DNA of 64,000 nt from Syngnathus acus (taxonomy: Eukaryota; Chordata; Actinopteri; Syngnathiformes; Syngnathidae): the NCBI RefSeq assembly GCF_901709675.1, contig NC_051106.1, positions 8,442,001 to 8,506,000 on the forward strand, read 5' to 3'. Positions 62,101 through 64,000 of the stretch are shown here, piece by piece (within the stretch, counting starts at the first letter, position 1; each line of letters opens with the position of its first letter). The position numbers and the translations under genes were made by a program. The notes under the pieces were generated by a model. That model made no database searches. It had not been told where the DNA came from and saw nothing but the letters and a program-made list of their open reading frames with translations.

Positions 62101-64000
62101 TTGACACTCTCTTCATTAGCTTCTTGCGCTAGCCGTCGACTGTCTAGCCGTCAACATTTTCTTTCTGAACAAAATGACTTCTTCGGATTCCCTTTGACCA
62201 TCTCTTGATGTTTGATAAGACTGAGTAAAGATCTAAACTGCTACATTAGCACCTTGTGGTCAGTCGCCGGGTTTACACTTAGCATTTAGAAGATGTGGAC
62301 CGTTACGTAAGAGTCGCACGCTAGCCGCAGGCTAGCTATTTTTTTTAACCAAAATGTGCCGTGACAATCAATTCCAATGTCACAGAGGTTAAAAATGGTT
62401 GGAATTCCACTTAAACAGCAAAAACACTTTCAATTTTCCGACTCCATCAGCCCCCGGGAGAGAACGCGGGTGGCCCGCAATGATCAAAACCAAGCCGGGC
62501 GCCACCGTGGCGTTACTTAATCATCTTAATATTGATTCGGGGCGCGATCATTGTCTCGAAGTCTATTAACAGATTAGCTGTCTGTCAATAAAAAAAAAGC
62601 TCTTTATTTTCCCGTCGCTGCTGCACGTTCTTTTATCTGGTTGACAAAAATACGCCCGTGGATATAATTATAACCACAGTGGCAAAGATTTCATGGCACG
62701 CTGTGTGGAGTATATTAATGTTTTTCATGTGATGGGGATGACTGGCACTGCATTATTTAGCAGGGGAGACAAAAGCAGCAGCATTTGCTGTCATAAGATG
62801 ACACACATAGATGTCATAAAACTTTTTTTTTAATGGTGAATCCTCCGAATATTGTAATCATCCAAACTGTGACACCACTTCAGCCAACTCCCTATTCAGT
62901 TTGGAACTTGCTTAAAAGTTTTTCGTACGTGCGGTATTAATAAACATGTCCGCCCAATTTCACGTTGATCGGTAAAACCGGTGACAGCGGCTAAATTATT
63001 CCAACTTCACAGACGGAATGCAAAATGGACGATTCAAACCAAAGTGGCTGACGTTCTGTTCAATTTAGGAAATGGGTCTGAGATTTTTTTTGTGCCTCAT
63101 GGTTTGATTGACGTGTACCCAATTATGTGACAACTGGTGAAATTGGTGCCAGGGAATTGTTTTGTTTTTTTTATAAAACTTTCTAGAAGATACGACTGAG
63201 AGTAAAATGGCCGCTTCAAACAAAAATTTTTTAGAGCTGAAAATGTAATCAAAGTCACATCGACATTGCAATTTACTACATAATTTTCTGTAATGGTGAA
63301 AATGAGTTGACATAAATATATACTTTGCAAACAACCAGTAACGTCACATTAACATCTATGACTACAATTTAAAACCTGCAGTAACTAACCATGTGTTTCC
63401 TGACAGCCTCCGAAAAAGTGGCATTTATTTTAAAAAAAACTAAACGCTTTGTTGTGTTGCCAAAGCAGTCATTAATTCATACGAAACATATTCGTCATAT
63501 TAATAATTTCAGTTTAGCTGTCATCATGAGCCACACACAACAAAAAAAGTCCAAATCGACCACGTTTTGTTTTCCACGTGGCGCTTTGTTGTTGGTATTA
63601 ATTTCCTAAAAAGCCTGGCGATAATTACACGCCAGTATCCCCGCCGGCTCGTAACTTGCCTGCAACCGGCGCCTGTCAACGTTCTAACTGAAGCAGTGTA
63701 ATTTACACTCGCCGCCTCGTCAAAGCTCCCGTTTGATTGACAGCTCGACAGTAAGTAGCCCACACAGTGCCCAGGCGTAAGGATTGTAAACAACGTATGG
63801 ACAGATGTTCGAAAAAGGAAACGGAAAAGAATGCCCTGGGGAGGATGGCGGCATTTACTCATTAGATTTCAATAAAGCCACAATAATAAAAATATTGAAA
63901 TCATATTTAATAAACATAATTATTCATTGATTTTAAAACTTAGTATTGGTTCAACTACAAAAACTCAAGTCCTCAAAACTGCTGCCATTTTTAAAAAAGA
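59101..64000 (+). other. slitrk3: slitrk3 intron 5, start only
   Basis: Begins with the donor gttggt after LVK. No further SLITRK3 exon (expected next: the IDLxENPWDC cap, membrane segment and cytoplasmic tail) was found to the end of the window. A block with ATCGG/CGGCTAATCGG motifs at about 61120-61215 resembles fish dispersed repeats also hinted at near 6745-6815 and 10190-10250. Confidence 0.55.

Noticed and set aside
59101-64000. Remaining slitrk3 exons (second cap, membrane segment, tail)
   Set aside because: No frame with NPWDC, a membrane segment or the conserved C-terminal tyrosine motifs was found, so the gene is recorded as partial.

Overview
The window is vertebrate nuclear DNA, almost certainly from a ray-finned fish, probably a percomorph teleost with a compact genome. 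The genes have vertebrate exon-intron structures with canonical GT-AG sites and introns mostly of 60-1700 bp. The encoded proteins align from memory with human tomosyn, nardilysin, FAM163A, SLITRK3, SAMD5 and RABGAP1L. The spacers hold teleost-style dispersed repeats and many microsatellites. No bacterial, viral, rRNA, tRNA or CRISPR feature was recognised.

Layout from left to right. (1) 1-8030, minus: first coding exon of samd5 at 7587-8030; its remaining exon is not in the window. (2) 11919-23052, minus: complete stxbp5 (tomosyn), 28 coding exons, 1191 residues, with a probable long 3' UTR (about 9118-11918) and a GC-rich 5' region (about 22680-23470). (3) 24710-26416, minus: an 8-exon, 321-residue gene that matches only the coiled-coil C-terminal half of RABGAP1L, like the short human isoform; no TBC Rab-GAP domain is present. 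(4) 27815-29380, plus: a 7-exon, 290-residue predicted type II membrane protein ending in an intact galectin domain, which I do not recognise as a named gene. (5) 30804-31361, minus: fam163a, two exons. (6) 34036-44038, minus: complete nrdc (nardilysin), 31 exons, 1082 residues. (7) 53466-59100 and beyond, plus: the ectodomain of slitrk3, split by introns, with the membrane segment and tail outside the window.

These genes are not a functional operon. stxbp5 and samd5 are neighbours on human 6q24; rabgap1l and fam163a are both on 1q25; nrdc (1p32) and slitrk3 (3q26) come from elsewhere. Several act in the brain or secretory pathway: tomosyn restrains SNARE assembly, SLITRK3 is a synaptic adhesion protein, and nardilysin is a zinc peptidase linked to ectodomain shedding.

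The strongest candidate for something undescribed is the membrane-tethered galectin at 27815-29380. Galectins normally have no signal sequence or membrane anchor and are made in the cytosol. This one appears anchored by an N-terminal membrane segment, carries five N-glycosylation sequons and a cysteine-rich stem, and keeps all eight canonical sugar-contact residues. The intron-split slitrk3, the TBC-less rabgap1l, two GC splice donors in nrdc and a symmetric cassette exon in stxbp5 are further points of interest. All exon joins were made by hand from reading frame and splice consensus; no alignment program or transcript data were used.
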